Shown piece by piece: positions 21,661 to 34,274 of a stretch of 64,000 nucleotides of DNA. The stretch lies in NCBI GenBank assembly GCA_002205965.3, contig NADL03000517.1:124001-188000 (forward strand). The letters run 5' to 3'. The notes under the pieces were generated by a model. The model worked only from the letters and a program-made list of their open reading frames with translations. It had not been told where the DNA came from and searched no databases. The translations under genes were made by a program, and so were the position numbers. The stretch's first letter is position 1. Each line of letters starts with the position of its first letter. This DNA is from Kappaphycus alvarezii (taxonomy: Eukaryota; Rhodophyta; Florideophyceae; Gigartinales; Solieriaceae).

Positions 21661-22464
21661 AAAAACTAGTACCCGACTGTTGTTATTGTTCGGCGGTACT
21701 TGAAGCTCGAAGTTCTTCCTGAAAATTCCCTCATTCTCAGCCCTCCGAGGTCCCACAATAAACGCACCTCCTATTCCCCTCAAACACTCTAAGGGTGGCG
21801 CGCGGATGCGTTCTCCACGTTTAAGGTGTGTTGAACATTTATTTATTCTCCTGACTGAAAGCCGACTAGAGGGCTACGTTGTCAGGGTATGGTGGCACGA
21901 CCAGTGGCCAGTTTGAGGCCAAGACTGATACTCTAAGGTAAGCACTATTCTCCACCAAAGATAAGCAGCGTTGATATTCACTTTCAATGCCACGTGCTTG
22001 TCGACTTAGCAGCCAGCTCCTTTTCAGTTGGTGTAGATAGTCCGTTATCCATACTGTAGATCCTGAATTACGGTTTGAAAGCACTTTAATAGGACTTCTA
22101 TCCTTCGCTCCACTCGCAATAAATCACACCAACCCACCCAAGTCGAAGTGGGATGGAAAAGAATCGGAAGTGGCAAGATGAACTTTTATGGCTAACGCCG
22201 ATCTCAGAATTCCCTACTACATGTACCATTGTCCATGACTGTACATATAAATATTTATTTACCCGTTAAATATTTGGATGCGTTCAACTGAAGCAAATCC
22301 CTATATGCGGGAGCATAGAGGAACAGATCGATTTCGAAGAAGGCATAGCTTCCTGTACGGCTTGGGAAGCAATCTCATACCTATATACCTGGTCAGTGAG
22401 CTTGATGCCTTCCGGCATTTCTCACGATATCCGTGCTAGGCTTTCGGAAATCAATTTGACAGAG
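21661..22464. other. no recognisable gene
   Basis: No motif-bearing frame. GGGCTACGTTG at 21,871 recurs at 26,491 with weakly similar flanks, hinting that a longer repeat contains the dispersed repeat listed next. Confidence 0.35.
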
Positions 22465-22800
22465 GAAAATCGTGAGGAGAAAAGATACTCAGCACCAATT
22501 ACCCCAACAAGGAGGTTTTGCAAGCGACAAAAGTGCTACCTTGGTGTAGTTGAGCGAACAAAAAGAGGTGGGTAAATACAGCAGTTGAGAGGGCTAAAAT
22601 CAAGTATAGAAGGAACAGGGTTTACCACTGATGCTCTGTGACCAGCGTAAGAAAATTGGTTCTTGGGTCTGAAGTGGAATCTCAACTTACTAACTACTCG
22701 GGACTTGACTTGAAGCTGTCTGCCAACTTGGTTTACCTCGCTCTGGGGAAAGCAGTTCACTGAGCTTATATAGACTTTTGGCTTTGGGCTCCGAACAAAA
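22465..22800 (+). repeat. 330-bp direct repeat, copy 1 of 3
   Basis: The landmarks are AAATCGTGAGGA-x7-ACTCAGCACCAATTA near the start, TCAACTT-x20-ACTTGAAGCTGTCT in the middle, and AAAGCAGTTCACTGAGCTTA followed by TATAGACTTTTGGC near the end. The same landmarks in the same order recur at 27.58 and 32.64 kb on the same strand. It could be an old LTR or a non-autonomous element. Confidence 0.6.
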
Positions 22801-22895
22801 TACAAAAGATACCAGGAAATGCGTAAAGACACTTTGTGTGGATGATATACTCTAAACAAAAGGTACTTAATAAACGCACAATATATCTAGTACTC

Positions 22896-23556
22896 TTATT
22901 TCTCATCGCCTAGATCAGACCCAAACAACTCCTCCAAAATATCCATGCTACCCATGCAGTCCCCACGAGTATCCGCGAACGGCTTACAATTCTCTATTTC
23001 CTCTTTGGATATATCCAAATCACTAAAGATGCCCCCGTCCGGTTCCAGTGTCGGGATCATCTAGTCCATACTGTCCAGCCCCCGCCCCAAGGTTCCAACA
23101 ATTTCTATGTATCGCTCCCCCTCATCCTCCACTTCCGCCTTCTCATCCTCCCCTTCATCCTCCTCGTCCTCCTCTTCATACTCCCCTTCATTTTCACCGT
23201 CCTCTTCATTCTCGTAAACCAGTTTTGGCGCTTTCCAATCCTCAAAAGTCTCCCCAGCTCCATCCTCGACCTCCCCTTCGTGCCCCTCACCTACCTCCTC
23301 CGTCTCATCCTCGGTGAACTAGCGACGAACGAACTCGATCACCTTCTTCTCCATTTGCCGACAGAGATATTCACAGCGGTAATTGGGCCGAAAGGGAGTA
23401 GGGGAATTTTGTGTAGGGGTCGATGGTGAAGAGTTTTTGAAATGACTCTGGAGGGGCATAGGTTGTACATTTTGGTAGAATGTAGATAGTCGCAGGTGAC
23501 TGAGGGTGTTTCGAATTGGTAGGGGGTAGAGGAACAATGAGTAAAATGATCAGGAA
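22896..23556 (-). pseudogene. unidentified acidic protein, frame with two in-frame TAG codons
   Basis: A single minus-strand frame of about 215 codons ends in TAA at 22,896-22,898. The N-terminal half is Ser/Thr/Pro-rich (HFKNSSPSTPTQNSPTPF). It is followed by a basic stretch (MEKKVIEFVRR), a long Glu/Asp-rich region, then LDISKEEIENCKPFAD and a final DILEELFGSDLGDEK. Two TAG codons interrupt it, one after VRR and one after GLDSMD, with no frameshift. The acidic run is also why the plus strand reads as a CCTC-rich repeat. No start codon is convincing. It may be a young pseudogene, or an exon set with an intron I cannot place. Family unknown; not obviously a transposon protein. Confidence 0.4.
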
Positions 23557-24234
23557 GGGTTTAAAATTGGAATAAATTGGTTCAAATAGGCTCCTGAGGG
23601 GGCATTCTATAGATTTGGAATAGATAAAATAAATCTAAAAGGAAATTTACAGTAGTTCATTTGCGCCCTTTTTCTCAAAAAAAATGAATTTAATGAAGGA
23701 GGTAAGCAAAAGGGCGAAAAGAACTTGATTTGGGATCGATTGAGAGGGTTGGATACAGTATTAATATATCTAGATAAAATGGAAGTGAATTTGGAGAGGA
23801 CCACGGAGAGGACAAGCAATGATATGGAAGGAGGGATATCCTCCCCGGGAAGGTGCTTAGAGTGGGGGAGGGCAATGAAGGACCAGAACTACAGGCAATT
23901 TTGGACAAGAGGAGGTACGACCTTAAATAAAAAGTCGGTAGATGACGAGGCAAAAAATATCCGTTCCGATTTGCGCGCGCCTGAAATAATGCAACTGCGG
24001 CGAAGATGTGCTTTTCACATGAGCATTAACGGCATGGCGCCTGAAGCCACAGACATATACATCTTGGGAGATTGGACACTAAACTTGTCAAACTACATGA
24101 GGTAGAAATCCCAGTCGCTACTGGTAGTGGCGGCTTGAAGTAAAAGGACAGCCTGATATAACGCTGAGGAGAGGCTTGTCCAGTGGTCTTGGCCGTGCAG
24201 CCTGATTCAATAATAAATCACTCGTCTTCAAACA

Positions 24235-24615
24235 GGTTACAGATGGGGATATCGCAGGTAATGAATTCGTAGGAGACGGCACGGACTCGGAGATGGGCGA
24301 TTGTGCCAAGATTTCGAGTGGACGACAGTGTCCCCCATAGATCGACAGACTCGGTTAGAATCAAATTGCGGGCTCTCAGCTTTGGCGAAGCATCCCAATA
24401 TTGGGTAGGAATTAGGAGTGCTTTACTGATTACAGATGAAGGACGGCTATTTACAGATACGGAGGTACTTCTGTGTATTGGAGGGTATGAAGAGTTAAGA
24501 TATGCCGCGGTGGACGAATTAGTGGGCACAGAGTGTGTTTGGTTGAGTATGTATCGCACCCGCCCGAAGGTCTTTATGGCTCGCATGGCGACTTACCTTG
24601 CCACTATTATGCTGG
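24235..24615 (-). pseudogene. LINE C-terminal fragment, diverged
   Basis: The minus strand reads RAIKTFGRVRYILNQTHSVP and then NSSTAAYL, matching the RAMETYGKVRTVLTQRH-AACL end of the family. The match stops there; the following residues are not conserved. An old copy without its nuclease core. Confidence 0.55.
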
Positions 24616-24756
24616 ACGCAGCTTTTGAGCGACTATGTCAAACCTGCTTTTACATGCCATTTCGTCGTTGCCGCAGCTGCGCATGTGGTCGTCAAAGTGA
24701 ACAAACATCTGTATGGGTGTGGGCGCATTGTAGAAAATAAGATACTGCAAATCTTT

Positions 24757-25165
24757 GGGTGTTTTAATCTCGGGAGATATATCCGACTCTTTACCATAGA
24801 TTTTATCCATCTCAAAGGAGGAAAAAGGCGTTTTCATTTACTGTAAAAGATAAGCCGGCTGATATCCAGTCAAATTGTGTGGTAATTTTCATGTACGTGG
24901 AATTTTGCGGTAATTCGTTATGGTATTTCACTCTACGAGCAAGTAAAGGGGAGACCAGCAAGCAAACTATACGCATTGGAGATTTCTGCCAATGCGAAAT
25001 GTCGCTGTACACTTACACATTCGAAATCCGTTCTGTCGCACAACTGGGGACTGATCCGAAAATTTCCTTGGCGACGGCGAGAGTCGTTGTATGCCGGTTT
25101 ACAAGCGTTTAGATGGAGACAGGAACTATCCTGCATTACCTCAGCAATTCAGCAGTAAATCTGTT
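24757..25165 (-). pseudogene. LINE C-terminal fragment with 3' tail, decayed
   Basis: The minus strand gives IVPVSI-stop-TLVNRHTTTLAV, AKEIFGSV and, after a frameshift, VQRHFALAEISNAYSLLAGL. This aligns with LVPVPISTLGGWHP and LQRHSALTVTSNAACLLAGL at 19.6 kb. Two or more in-frame stops and at least one frameshift are present. The 3' tail (GGATATATCTCCCGAGATTA, then AAACACCC) lies at about 24,800-24,757 on the minus strand and matches the tail of the 63-kb copy. Confidence 0.6.
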
Positions 25166-25169
25166 GGTA

Positions 25170-26480
25170 GGAAACTTTCCAATTATGCGAATTCCCGTTT
25201 CCTTCATCATGAGATCCATTATTGACGTATTCGCTTCAAACCGATCTTCCTACCTTTTTTTTTACAAAGAAAATCCTAAAGTTACTTTCCTTTATGAATC
25301 CAAATTTACTTTGCAACTCATTTTATGACTTATTTATAAAGATTTCGTCTTTTTTCGAGGAACAACCTTTCCACTCTAGATCTATATCGTCCTTTAAATA
25401 TAGTATCGATATTTTATGAAGCAGATTTCTTACTTTGCCTCCGAATAATCACCCCAAGATTTCAATCCGAAGTTTCATAAACCACTCCATCAGCCCACCC
25501 ACATATACCTCACGTTTTTATTAACATGAACCACCTCAGACCGACCCTCATCGTTAAGAAAATAGGCAAAGTCCCGCATTGCATCTAAAGTTTAGTTTTG
25601 AGAGCTAATGATCCAACAGGATACAGAGAATTCCTGAGGAGGATAAACCGGGAGCGCATTCCGGAATGTATTCATCATCAATTTGTGGAGGAAGAAGAGT
25701 AAGGAGAAGAGGCTGAGAAAGATGCAGAGAGATCCGAAGTTTAGGGGAACGGAGTGGACCCATGGGATCCATTGGTGTGCAACCGTGGGGTAGTTACTGT
25801 TGGGGACGTAGAGGATAGTGAGAGGATGATCTTTATCTTAAACTTTTAGGTTGGGAATAGGGAGGAGGTTGAGAATTGTCAGTAAGTATTTGGAAGTTTA
25901 GGTGTGCTTGAGAAGGCTTTCTACCCTGGTGAGCAGTTTGAGGTATTTTATGGGGATGTAATCGAAGGTATGGATATTTAGAGGATTTTTTGGATCTGAT
26001 ATATAGTATAAAGATTGTGAGGTTTACGTATCTATATCTACTCTAACAGTATCTACCTTTAGTCTTTATCGTCCAAAAATTTCCCTTGAATGTATTTTCA
26101 TGGTATTAGTATGTGTGTTTAAGAGGTTTGGGCTAGTCGGAAAGTCTATATGAGTTAGTTAAACCGCTGTCTCTAAGAGAGGTAAATCAAGCACGGAGAC
26201 AACGTCAAGTGCAAAAAAATAGTTGAGACCTTGAAAGTCAATTTCTGACCTAAGAAGCGTTTTGCTTACATTCGTCACTAAGCAACGGTGGTAAACTCTG
26301 AACATTTTAGAAGCACTTATAAAAATTTACACTTCCTTCAGTATAATTTTCTTGCCCATGAATATACTACGGTAGCACCTTTTTCGCATACTGCACCTCC
26401 TTTTTAGGATAATGTTTTCTATGAATCTCACCCTCTCTGATTTACTTATCTCAAAATTCTTCTGATTTATGATTATTCTC
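25170..26480. other. no recognisable gene
   Basis: AT-rich. No frame with a recognisable motif and no matched repeat. Confidence 0.45.
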
Positions 26481-27057
26481 AGCATGAGCTGGGCTACGTT
26501 GAGACTCTGGAGTGGATAAACACATTTTATTAGGGATGAAACGGGTCAAGAAGATTTTAAGAGTACTCCGGACAATCATAATTGACTCAAACAGGTCTGA
26601 AATACTTTTCATGCTACTTTTTAGGGAGTCGCCACCATACATACTGTGAATTTATCCACCACCAAGAGCATCTCACTTGTTTCCATGGTCCTTACTACAA
26701 TACAACAGTGTTACAATGAACCTCAGCAGGACTTCAATACGTATAGTTTGTCAATTGCATATACAAATTGCCCTCATGCCAGCGTTTTGCCAAATCTCTT
26801 GCATTTAATCCCGGTGTAAGTGCCAGCAACCCTCCACTACTGCATTTCAAGCTGCTGAATTAGTATTTAATATCAAGCTCTGCATCCTTCTCCACAAGTA
26901 AAAACTTACACCTACTATAATTGATGAACTTTCCGCATACCATACAAAATGAAAATCGACCCAAATACGCAGTAATCCTCAAGAGGAAAATTCAACCCTT
27001 CTTTAGTACCCATAGAAAACACGCAAGTAAGCAGCAGCTCAAAACATGCTTACAATC

Positions 27058-27190
27058 TTCTTGCCAGGTCCCGACTGTTCCTAGCACTAATATCCTCTCT
27101 TGGAGGGTGGAACCCAGACACACCCTCAGTGCTGAGATATGTGGCAACACACATCGACCTGCGAGCCATGGGCACCTTCGGGTGACTGAA
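27058..27190 (+). pseudogene. LINE C-terminal fragment, short
   Basis: The plus strand reads RSRLFLALISSLGGWNPDTP, then SVLRYVATHIDLRAMGTFG. This is parallel to RLVPVPISTLGGWHP and RAMETYGK in better copies. About 40 codons, open, without the expected downstream end. It lies between copies of other repeats and may be nested in one. Confidence 0.55.
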
Positions 27191-27574
27191 ATCACTATCT
27201 ATGTAAGTAGTAGCTACGCACATGGATTTTTCCAACTAAGAAAGCTTTACGAATTGTCTTACATCATCCTTTCCGGATAGTTCCGCATGACGTGGTATTT
27301 TCTTCAGATCCTCTAATACACAGACCTTGCACCCCCTGCCTTGGAAAATATCCATCCTTCATCTAGAATAAATGAGAAAATCCAAGTTCCTGCCTCTTTC
27401 ACCCTGAATGCTCAAGCACTACCAAGGGCACATAAAACTCACTAATAAGCGTCCCTAATGTCAGTCTAGCTCCAAAGTACCCACAAAAAAATCCCTTCTG
27501 ACTCCATTAGCCTCGCAGAAACTCCCTATATGAATGCAAAAAGATATGTATCCGTCTGCGGGGAATTCGGTGGG

Positions 27575-27855
27575 AATAAATCGGTGAGGATTAGATTTTC
27601 AGAACTAATTACTCTAGACCATAGGTCTTACAATTAAGAAATTGCTACTGGAGTATATTTGTAAGGTAACGAAGAGTTAGTAACTTACGTAAAAGAAGAG
27701 CTTTTTGACTTTCAACTTCTGACCTATTTGGGTCTCCACTTTAAGTTGTCTCGGAACGTTCTTGCCATTTTCTAGAAAAAGCAGTTTACGCAGCTTATAT
27801 ATGCTTTTTGGCTAATACTAAAGTCTCAAAAATCATAGTGAATAATATAAAGCGC
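27575..27855 (+). repeat. 330-bp direct repeat, copy 2 of 3
   Basis: AAATCGGTGAGGATTAGATT followed by TTCAGAACTAATTACTCTAG, then TTTCAACTTCTGACC, ACTTTAAGTTGTCT and AAAGCAGTTTACGCAGCTTA. It aligns with the 22.47-kb and 32.64-kb copies in order and orientation. Confidence 0.6.
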
Positions 27856-27859
27856 ACGC

Positions 27860-30590
27860 AGGGGGAATTTTATGAACGATAATGACAAGAAAGAAAACAC
27901 TTCTCGGATGTTAATATCGAGGTGCCATATCCATCGACCCAACCCATTAGCAAAGAGTGGAAATGGTGTAGCTAGTACATGGAGTTTTAAGAATCAAAAT
28001 TGGTATCTCCCAGAACTTTTTGAAGTTCACTGAAATCAACTACTGCCAGCGTGTTATGATTTGATAGAAATAAATAATAAATTTGGTACACTCAAGACAA
28101 TTAAAAATATCATGCAAGTTAAGAAACTGTAGTCATCGTTTGTCCTCTATCCTAGTGATTTTTTCTGTGCGTATATTTTAGTAGAAATTACGCCTCCTGC
28201 TTAAGCCAAACTTCCTGGCTCTTCAAGACTCTTGGATTCCCTTAGCCATTTTCCTAGAGATGTATGTGGAATTTCTCTTCATTGTTCTTCCGCTTTTTTC
28301 GTTAGTGTCCGTTGCCTTATTAATAAAATATAAGGCCTTACAAACGGATGTATATACCGCTGATTACAAATGTGATGCTCTAAAAACTAAGTACGACTCA
28401 CTGGTACTTCAGTTTGTACCATAACTACATATATACGTCTGATAACATCAAGATGGGTAGGATATATTCTTCTTCCGTGACCTTTCCGAATTTTCCAAGA
28501 GTGAAATAATAAGTATGATACGCAAAATCATCCGGAAGATTCCGGAGAAATGAATATTTATAAGAAAAAAGACACGCACCATCAAGAATAAATCTTTGTA
28601 TGATAAGTGCGGTCGTTGCAACGCCAGAAAGTATTAACAGAAGATTAATATGAAATAAGAAACATCTTGAGCTTCCTTGGTATCATCGGAGATATTTCGC
28701 AGGCAAAAATATATTATCCTTCTACCGACTTTATGCTATGTAAGATTGTGAATGAGAAGTATATATGAAATGCTGTGTTTTCTCTTGATGAACGTTCAAG
28801 GCCGTATCTCGGTGTACTGTAGTTTGCAGTATTTCCTCTCTTTGAACGTCCAGGACATCCTCCGGGCGTGCTATAGTTCTCAGAAAGTTATCCTTGGGCC
28901 ATCATTACTGCCTCAGGAGTACAATGTTTCGTACATGCAGTGGTGTTTAATAAAGTTGGCATAAGCGGTAAGGCACCAATACTTATTCCGTATCCAGTGG
29001 TATGTTGTGCTATATAAGGTATAAATATTTATGGTTCTTTAGAATTAAAAAAATAAACGCACGAAATTCAGATAGGGTCTCGAAATTTACGTGGTAGCTA
29101 CTGCCCCATATCTTCCGACGGAATCTTGATATATTAATTCCTAGAAATTTGGACTTCTTTACGCAAACTTCTCGGTTTTAAAGATTACAGAACTTTTAAT
29201 AATAGTTAGTAATCTTCTGCGGAAATCAATGGGCCGTTCAGACAGAAATATAGGCATATCTTAATGTATAAAAGGGTAAGGAAATGTAGTTTTTAATAAT
29301 CCTTTGTAGAGGAGGCAATCAATTCCATTCCAAAGCTCCATTTCCTCCCATAAAATCATTCTAAAGTTATAAATAGGTATATTTAGTGTTTACACGTAGC
29401 CATGAGTGAGAATAAATCATTCAGATCTTGATTGTAAATGAAGAGGCGATGTGCGCCAATAGCAATTCTTGATCTCTTCCCGTAGCTTGAACAGAGCATT
29501 AATGCGTATGTCTCTCCTCCTTCATAATGAAAGGGTTGTAGTACTTAGATTGGAATGCTGGCCACTATATAGCCTACTACATAAATTTTTCATTGAAGAA
29601 AAGGACTTTGGAGCCGAATGGAAATTTTTGAGCTTACGGATTCGTATTTTGTTTTTTGCCTTTGGTAATGGTTGAGTTTTTTTCCAATTTTGTAGTGCAT
29701 AACTAGACCTCCTTACTTTCTTCACGTACTATATTTGCAGTCGCTTTTTATTTTAGAATTATTACAGCTATTTCGTAGTTGACCTCAAATAAAAAGCAAA
29801 ATTTCATAACCTTTCCTCGGAAATACCGGCATTATACCTTTTATATAGCATTTTAACAATCGATATTTTCGCCTACCATAATTTTGCCATTTAAAATTTG
29901 ACTATTACTGCCCTTTTTCAGCTTTAACGTAAATAGGAGCTCAGGCGACAAAAGTTTTCAATTGAATATCTTTTTCTCTCAAAAAGTACAGAAATTTAGT
30001 TGCAGCTGTACAAAGAGCATTATCTGAGGTGATCCTTTGCGTGGGACCTAATAGATCATTTATTTATTTTAGGACAAAGTTGAAGACCACCTCTATAGTA
30101 GCTTTCTTAGCTCCGATCTGGAAATGGCCAGACAATAAAGTGCTTAACTCCTGTGACAAGAAAATTTTCTCCAATCGAATTTTCTTTGTATGGAACGACA
30201 AAGTATATTGAGAAAGTTTCAAAAATGCCTGAAATCGGGAAGCTAAGTTTATTCTTGGATATAAATAATTTTTTAACTGACGTCACAGCTTTTGACGAAT
30301 TTTTAAACAACCTTATGTATGTTGGGCCACAAAAATCTTTCTATATTGAATTTATTTGTTGTTTGGAGCTCCTAATGACCTAGTTCGCCGCTAAATGTAC
30401 TCAAGATTATTAATACTTCTTCAGAGGAGTTTACTAGTCTAGGAGCAATTTAAAGTAGTCGAAAAAGCTTTCCGTCACACAGAGAAAAAGCATTCTGATT
30501 TCTATGCTCCCATCCATTCTTTGTGCTGTATGTCGACTTTTGAAATTCCAAGACCTACAAGAATCAAATGAGTCATTTTTTATTATCGCA
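27860..30590. other. no well-supported gene; one short membrane-type ORF
   Basis: Strongly AT-rich DNA. The only item worth noting is an ATG-started 54-codon frame at 28,260-28,424 (plus), listed separately. Other open frames are short and overlap on both strands. Confidence 0.4.
28260..28424 (+). CDS. possible small single-pass membrane peptide (54 aa)
   Basis: The frame runs ATG to TAA. Residues 4-23 are strongly hydrophobic (EFLFIVLPLFSLVSVALLIK), followed by a charged, helix-prone tail (KYKALQTDVYTADYKCDALK). This fits a signal-anchor peptide. A hydrophobic run in AT-rich DNA can arise by chance, and there is no conserved neighbour, so it remains a weak candidate. Confidence 0.2.
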   Translation: MYVEFLFIVLPLFSLVSVALLIKYKALQTDVYTADYKCDALKTKYDSLVLQFVP

Positions 30591-32639
30591 AAAGTTTTTT
30601 TTGCTATATTTGAATTTCTGTAACTCCAAAAATATTCTCGGGAAAACAGTCACTCGAATCCGATGGGTTCCTCAAAATAGATAGATAATCAGCAGGCAAA
30701 TGAATGCGTCCCGTACTGTACGCAATTTCTAGCCGATACCCTTTCATAATTTCGAGCCACCTGGCCAACCTATGACGCACCTCTTTCTTCTGGCACAATG
30801 CCTTAAGTGCCTGATAATATCTCTATAAGAGCAAAATTTTCGAGAGATAAAAGATAAACAAGAAACGTTTTAATTCAAAAACGACTAAAATGCTACCTTT
30901 TCAATGACAGAGTATCTCTTTTCTCAATTATTTAGAGTGCAATTTGCAAACTGAATGGGATTTATTCTTGTTTTTCATCATTTTTGGACAGAACTACTCC
31001 CAAAAATAGATCTGATTCATCTGTTTCCACCGTAAATGGCTCTTTAAATCCATATATATATACGAGAATTGGAGGGGTGAATGGCTTTTCCCGCTGAACT
31101 ATATTTTCATTTTCTTGTTTCGGAAAAATTTCCTATTTTTTGCAGTTTCGGTGTGTAAAAGTGCTACTATCTTGGTGGTTTTTTAATGGACCTCGGGTAG
31201 TACGAGAAAAGACGAAGGAAAATTTGAACTTCCGTCTTTGAAGAAGGTGTTGGTGCCTTTCCAATTCTCTCTTTTCTTTGAATCGACCTTGATACGTGCT
31301 CGATCTACTACATGGCACAAGATTATAATAAAGAACTGAAAAAAGAAAAGTTAATGAATTAATGTTCAAGATTTGCTCTCATATTCTCTCCATTAATGTC
31401 TTGAAATCTGAAATGTGCACATCCAAAATTTTTGGCAATACTAGAACACCATCAATGTACATTCTCGCAAATTAAAGTCCCTCCAAAACCTCATTTATCA
31501 TTTTCAGTATGTTTTCCGGGCATTCATGAGACCGATATGCATTACCTCGAATCAGAATGTACCAATTTTGCTGGTAAAAGGTATTTTGTCCTTGCCCTTT
31601 TCATCCACGGGAATCTGGTGAGAGCCGTTCACCACAGGTCCAGACTCGCTTCTTGACTTAGAGATGTTTCACTTCTGTTCTCTTTAGTCCAGCAGTTAAT
31701 TTCATGAGACCATTGGGACCGAACTTCTCAAAATGATTATTCCGGTGCCGATTCTCCAGGCACCTATTTGCAAAGTTTACAGACTTATGTCAGAAAGAGC
31801 AGACTTTCGCAGCCTCCAAAATATTGGACTGATGTTGATGGTCAGAGTAAAGTCCTCCAGCTGTGATATTATCATGTCCACTCGACTAGCGAACCGGGTT
31901 TCCAGTCGTGTTCAATATTTCTAACATCTCTTTCTACGGCTTCCGACCACGATTAATTAGAAGATAGAATTTTTTAAATTCTTCATGAGGGTCATTAATA
32001 TACGGTATCCCTCCTTTAGTTCAACCAGATACTGAAATATCTCTGACTTCTTAAAAAATCCACAATACAGTGGAGCACTTCATATCATTAAACGCATGAT
32101 GGCCTTAGATAGGGAAGAAGCTGGAGAGCTGATTATCCTCCATTGCCGTCTCATGCAACATTTCATACTTGACTTCGGCATTGAAACCGGCCTTTTATAC
32201 AGAGATCACACAAGTAAACAAATTAACTTTAAAAATCAATGATTTTGAGGCGGGCCTGTATTGAGGTGCGGATCATCTCATCTGGTTCTATTTCCCAATC
32301 TTATTCCTTCACAAGGCAATCACATAATTTGCGCCCATTGTCATTAAGGAACCATCTACAGATGGACTTTGCTTTATATTTTCTCCTCTCATTACCAAAA
32401 AGGTGTTCAGAGATACTCGCGGCCTTCTCTTCAACCTTACCTTAATATATTAATCGTTAGTTCATGAATAAAGGAACTCCTAAACGCCTTAATAATTTCT
32501 TCTCGTCATCGATAGACGAACAGCAGTAAGGTCCATGGTTGCGGAAAAGGTATTAAAAATACCAAAATGAAAGCGAACCTAACAATTCACATCGCGAATG
32601 CTTCAGTGCAAACATCCCCACAATCGTATTAAATTATAT

Positions 32640-32965
32640 AGATAAATCGGCAAGAACGAGATTCTCAGAACTAATTATCCTAGAACGGAAGTGTTGCGGG
32701 CGAAAAAAGCGTTGCCGAAGTAAATTTATGGGAACGCGAAGAGGTGGATATGGACGAAGGGTTAAGAGGCTAAAAGTAAGTAATAAAGAGAATTTATATC
32801 ACACACTCGCAGTGAATAACGTAAAAGATATGCTTCGTACGTCAGACCTTGATTTTCAACTTCTAAACTATTAGGATTAGCACTTTAAGTTGTTTCAAAC
32901 TTGCTTTCCATCTCCTAGAGGAAGCTGTTTACTCAACTTATGTAGTTGCTGGGTAGCCCTAATTG
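32640..32965 (+). repeat. 330-bp direct repeat, copy 3 of 3
   Basis: AAATCGGCAAGAACGAGATT followed by CTCAGAACTAATTATCCTAG, then TTTTCAACTTCTAAAC, ACTTTAAGTTGTTT and GGAAGCTGTTTACTCAACTT. It starts about 5.07 kb after copy 2, which itself starts about 5.11 kb after copy 1. Confidence 0.6.
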
Positions 32966-33853
32966 TTCTAAGTAATATTGTAGATTTTTTATTGCAGCGT
33001 GATAAAGTTGGGGCGGCTCTTTCATGTTAGGCGTTCTTAGACAACACGAACCATTAAAACTTGATATTGCTGCTGTAACCGTTTCTTATGGCTCCCTTAG
33101 TGACAAATTTGTTTTCGAAGTAGTTTAAAGGTCAAACTATATTGTAAAGTTTCCAATTTCTGAGCTTTTAAAATCGCGTGTAATATGGTTGGGGCATTTT
33201 TATGTGTAAAGATCTCCAGGAAAACCAGCAAAGTCATTAAAATAGACTTCATGCGTATGCTTCTACTTTCCGCAACCAAGACATAGTTCAATGTGTCCAA
33301 AAGCTTCCGAGGTGTTCTTCAGAGAGCAGCCATTTAGTAATCAAGAAGGCTAGAAGCACACTACACGACACCAGGCGCTCGGTTTGGGCCTCAATGTGTA
33401 CCCTACGAAAGGATTGCGAACTAGAGCGAACGGTGATGCCCTGTATCCCTGCATACTCTATGATGTATATGAAGGACGCATCCTTATTCATGCAGCGGTC
33501 AGGCATAAAAGTACACTTCGTGTGGCAGTCGAGTCCATCAATGTAAATAATGATCAACTCTTTGGCATAATACGGAATTAATATTCTCCCTGTCCTTCGT
33601 AGCGCAGTTTTTGGACATCTCGCAAAAAGAGGACAACATTGTTGATGGCTTCGTCTGTTGCAAAAGATCGCAACATCCACCCTACGGCTTTGGGCCAGCT
33701 GGTGATTCTACCTATCTCTGTAGATCTAGCCTAATCTACCGAAAGAAATTGCTTTTGGCGACGCTGGTCAAAAATTCGGGGAAGTACCAATATGCTGGAG
33801 CTTCGAACATGTCTTGGATGTTGAACTATCGCACAAGTGTCTATCAGATGTTT

Positions 33854-34274
33854 GTCCTCATATGAGGACTACTTTCAGCACTTCTTTTTCAATAAAAATT
33901 GTTTTACATCAACGCATTTCTTGTCACTCCGCACTAGTTCAAGGGTGTAGATGGCCAATCAAAAAAACCCTGAAGATTGTTGACCTCGGTTAAGGCTAGA
34001 GCAATTTTCCCTTACTAACTTTCGCCCTTCGCAGGAATTTGCGAAAACGACTCTATCTTGGAAGAAAGTATAAATAATATTATCGTGGAGGCTTTCAGAA
34101 ACGAGGGTACATGTGAAGTAAGAATTAATTCACTGTAATTTAATATATAAAACCTTGTTTTCTGTAAAACTTTCGGCCTTCTAAAAAAGTTATTTTCGCA
34201 AAATGTAACAGAAACTGGCGTCATATGAGGACGAAATGGCGTCATATGAGGACGAAATGGCGTCATATGAGGAC
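33854..34274 (+). mobile_element. palindrome-ended 0.4-kb element, copy A
   Basis: The left end is a perfect 16-bp palindrome, GTCCTCATATGAGGAC (33,854-33,869). The right end has three tandem 21-bp units, each carrying GTCATATGAGGAC (34,220, 34,241 and 34,262). The interior aligns over its whole length with the reverse complement of 48,491-48,892. The best-kept blocks are AAGATTGTTGACCTCGGT and GAGCAATTTTCCCT; TATTATCGTGG and AGAAACGAGGG; and AAACTTTCGG-CTTC near the right end. A frame of 91 codons on the minus strand has a diverged counterpart in copy B, but coding is doubtful. It looks like a non-autonomous mobile element. No target duplication was recognised. It lies within a decayed LTR element. 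Confidence 0.7.

Noticed and set aside
23048-23317. Proline-rich plus-strand protein
   Set aside because: It is the reverse complement of an acidic coding run on the minus strand; the repeat-like CCTC pattern is a shadow.
22896-23556. TAG reassigned as a sense codon
   Set aside because: Flotillin 2 ends at a TAG exactly where the family ends, and the transposase pseudogene carries TGA as well as TAG. Ordinary decay is simpler.
34220-34274. CRISPR-like array from three 21-bp units
   Set aside because: The units are directly abutting palindromic sites without variable spacers, and they mark the end of a repeated element.
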